From the NCBI GenBank assembly GCA_002352705.1, contig DEIW01000008.1, positions 2,298-8,025 of the forward strand: a DNA stretch of 5,728 nucleotides. The letters run 5' to 3'. A model generated the notes under the pieces. It had not been told where the DNA came from. It worked only from the letters and a program-made list of their open reading frames with translations, and did not search any database. The stretch comes from Bacteroidales bacterium UBA2764. GTDB lineage: Bacteria > Bacteroidota > Bacteroidia > Bacteroidales > Paludibacteraceae. Of this stretch, positions 4,817-5,728 are shown one piece after another; within the stretch, counting starts at the first letter, position 1; each line of letters begins with the position of its first letter. A program made the position numbers and the translations under genes.

Positions 4817-5728
4817 CTAAATAAACATCGCCGAGGTTATATCCTCGCCCTCTGCAAGACCCAGTTTTTGACGGACTTGGGTCTTGCGCTGGTAGATAGT
4901 TTGGAGACTTTGACGAGTGAGCATGTTGATCTCTTTGGTGGAGAAATCGGCTTTGAGCAAACAGCATAACTGTATCTCTTTTTCATTCAGTAACGGGTCA
5001 TGCTCCTTTGTACTTGGTACTTCTAATCTCCCTGCGGTCGAACGATCTGCTTCGCGGTATGGGTCACTTTGTCCCTTGTCTATTGGTCCCTTGTCCCCGT
5101 ATTTCTCAACAAGACGGGTGTAGAAGCCATCATAAACCAAATCAATGGTTTGGTAAATGCTTTGCCAGTCTATGAGGGCATTGGCGGTTTCCTCATTCAA
5201 TGCCATGAGACGCGCAAGCAGTTGTTGGTTGGCTTCGGTGGGTGTCCCTGCAATCGTTTTGATGACACCCAACTGCTGCAACATCAGTTTGCGCACATCA
5301 TCCTCCTTCGTACTTTGGTACTGCCCACCTGGCCCACTTGGTATTTGGTCATTTTGTCCTTTATTTATGATTCCCCTCAGGGTCTCAATCTCTTCTTCTT
5401 TCTCCAACAGCAGCCGTTTGCGGCGGCGGCTGAGTCCCCAAATCAGCAGAATAGCACCCATTCCTGCAAACAGCAGAACGACGATAAACAGCATTTGTCT
5501 TTGCCTGCTGATGGTCAGATACAAGTTGCGTTCCCTGAGGTCGCGGATAGAGCGCTCTTTGGCTTCCGCCACGCGGTAACGCACGTAGTCCGCCTCCGAC
5601 CAATGGTTATGGTATTGTACCAACGGGAAACAATGGTACGAACCCTTCTGGGCATATTCCAGCACTTGTCTGTGCGCAAGAAAAGCCGCTTCGGCTGCCG
5701 GGTCAAACTCCGCGCTCTCTTTGTATTT
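4817..5728 (-). CDS. Membrane-anchored sensor/regulator with C-terminal LuxR-type HTH, 5' end missing
   Basis: The gene enters from the right edge; the frame is open to base 5728, so the start is outside and a GTG at 5665 is not the true start. The visible 303 residues comprise: the end of a helical region, probably the last of a set of TPR-like repeats (about 1-70, with AEAAFLAHRQ and ERSIRDLRERNLYL); one membrane helix (MLFIVVLLFAGMGAILLIWG, about 79-98); an RRRKRLLLEKEEEIETL coiled-coil-like stretch (about 100-118); a low-complexity linker (122-144); a helical region (145-210); a second linker of the same kind (212-244); and an HTH (LNEKEIQLCCLLKADFSTKEI to RQKLGL, about 246-291). The HTH resembles LuxR-type DNA-binding domains of Bacteroidetes TPR-TM-HTH regulators, which sense a signal outside the cytoplasm and bind DNA from the membrane. 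The regulated genes are unknown. Ends convergent with the SUMF1 operon. Confidence 0.8.
   Translation of the reverse strand, partial: KYKESAEFDPAAEAAFLAHRQVLEYAQKGSYHCFPLVQYHNHWSEADYVRYRVAEAKERSIRDLRERNLYLTISRQRQMLFIVVLLFAGMGAILLIWGLSRRRKRLLLEKEEEIETLRGIINKGQNDQIPSGPGGQYQSTKEDDVRKLMLQQLGVIKTIAGTPTEANQQLLARLMALNEETANALIDWQSIYQTIDLVYDGFYTRLVEKYGDKGPIDKGQSDPYREADRSTAGRLEVPSTKEHDPLLNEKEIQLCCLLKADFSTKEINMLTRQSLQTIYQRKTQVRQKLGLAEGEDITSAMFI
4997..5095 (-). repeat. Regulator linker repeat, copy B
   Basis: This segment encodes DKGPIDKGQSD through VPSTKEHD just before the HTH. It shares with copy A (5297-5365) the 13-mer GGACAAARTGACC (forward positions 5062-5074 here) and the end segment around AGTACCAAGTAC-AAGGAG (4999-5021 here), in the same order and with the same frame for KGQ and STKE. 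The middle part differs and is longer by five codons. Confidence 0.7.
5297..5365 (-). repeat. Regulator linker repeat, copy A
   Basis: This segment encodes NKGQNDQIPS through QSTKEDD right after the membrane-proximal coiled coil. The 13-mer GGACAAAATGACC lies at 5347-5359 and the STKE-encoding end segment at 5299-5322. Internally it is built from near-repeats of ACCAAGTGG / GCCAGGTGG / TACCAAAGTAC type. Gly/Pro/Gln/Ser/Asn-rich content predicts a disordered linker. Confidence 0.7.

Noticed and set aside
4693..4824. Plus-strand 43-codon frame starting MQNYHLLLMLNFN
   Set aside because: No promoter or start context, no recognised family, and it overlaps the end of the regulator gene; kept only as a note in the gap entry.
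5157..5579. Plus-strand 140-codon frame opposite the regulator
   Set aside because: Ser/Arg/Leu-rich antisense of a clear TM-plus-HTH protein, with no supporting signals.

Overview
The window looks like chromosome of a member of the Bacteroidales (Bacteroidetes), probably a gut Prevotella/Bacteroides-type organism. The reasons are promoters of the TTTG / TAnnTTTG kind, the absence of clear Shine-Dalgarno sequences, and protein types typical of that group: a 14-helix DHA2-like MFS protein, a secreted esterase, a SUMF1-domain lipoprotein-like protein, and a membrane-anchored regulator with a C-terminal LuxR-type HTH. The genus is an inference. No tRNA, rRNA, CRISPR array, transposase or phage gene was seen.

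Layout. Positions 1-105 hold two divergent promoters: one fires left to a gene outside the window, the other right into an MFS transporter gene (275-1930, real start possibly 335 or 341). A convergent gene (1959-2864, minus) encodes an exported alpha/beta-hydrolase (carboxylesterase-like). Its promoter and a rightward promoter lie back to back in 2865-3047. The rightward promoter drives a two-gene operon: a 59-residue, cysteine-rich membrane protein (3048-3227), easily missed because it is so short, overlapping by one base with an exported SUMF1/FGE-fold protein (3227-4528). A 288-base gap without a convincing gene, carrying short direct repeats, separates this from the 3' part of a minus-strand sensor/regulator gene (4817 to beyond the right edge).

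The least expected signal is a set of short, AT-rich or simple-pattern repeat tracts scattered through both intergenic and coding DNA. They occur in the leader of the transporter gene, in its first codons, inside its last periplasmic or cytoplasmic loop, just after its stop codon, and twice inside the regulator gene, where two related but diverged copies form in-frame linkers either side of a helical region. All coding copies keep the frame and sit at termini or in linkers. This looks like a genome-wide family of small interspersed repeats that is tolerated as, or turned into, protein linker. The second notable feature is that the SUMF1 protein appears to carry a shrunken, degenerate second copy of its own domain.

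No pathway links all the genes. The small membrane protein and the SUMF1 protein are almost certainly co-expressed; the others look like independent transcription units.
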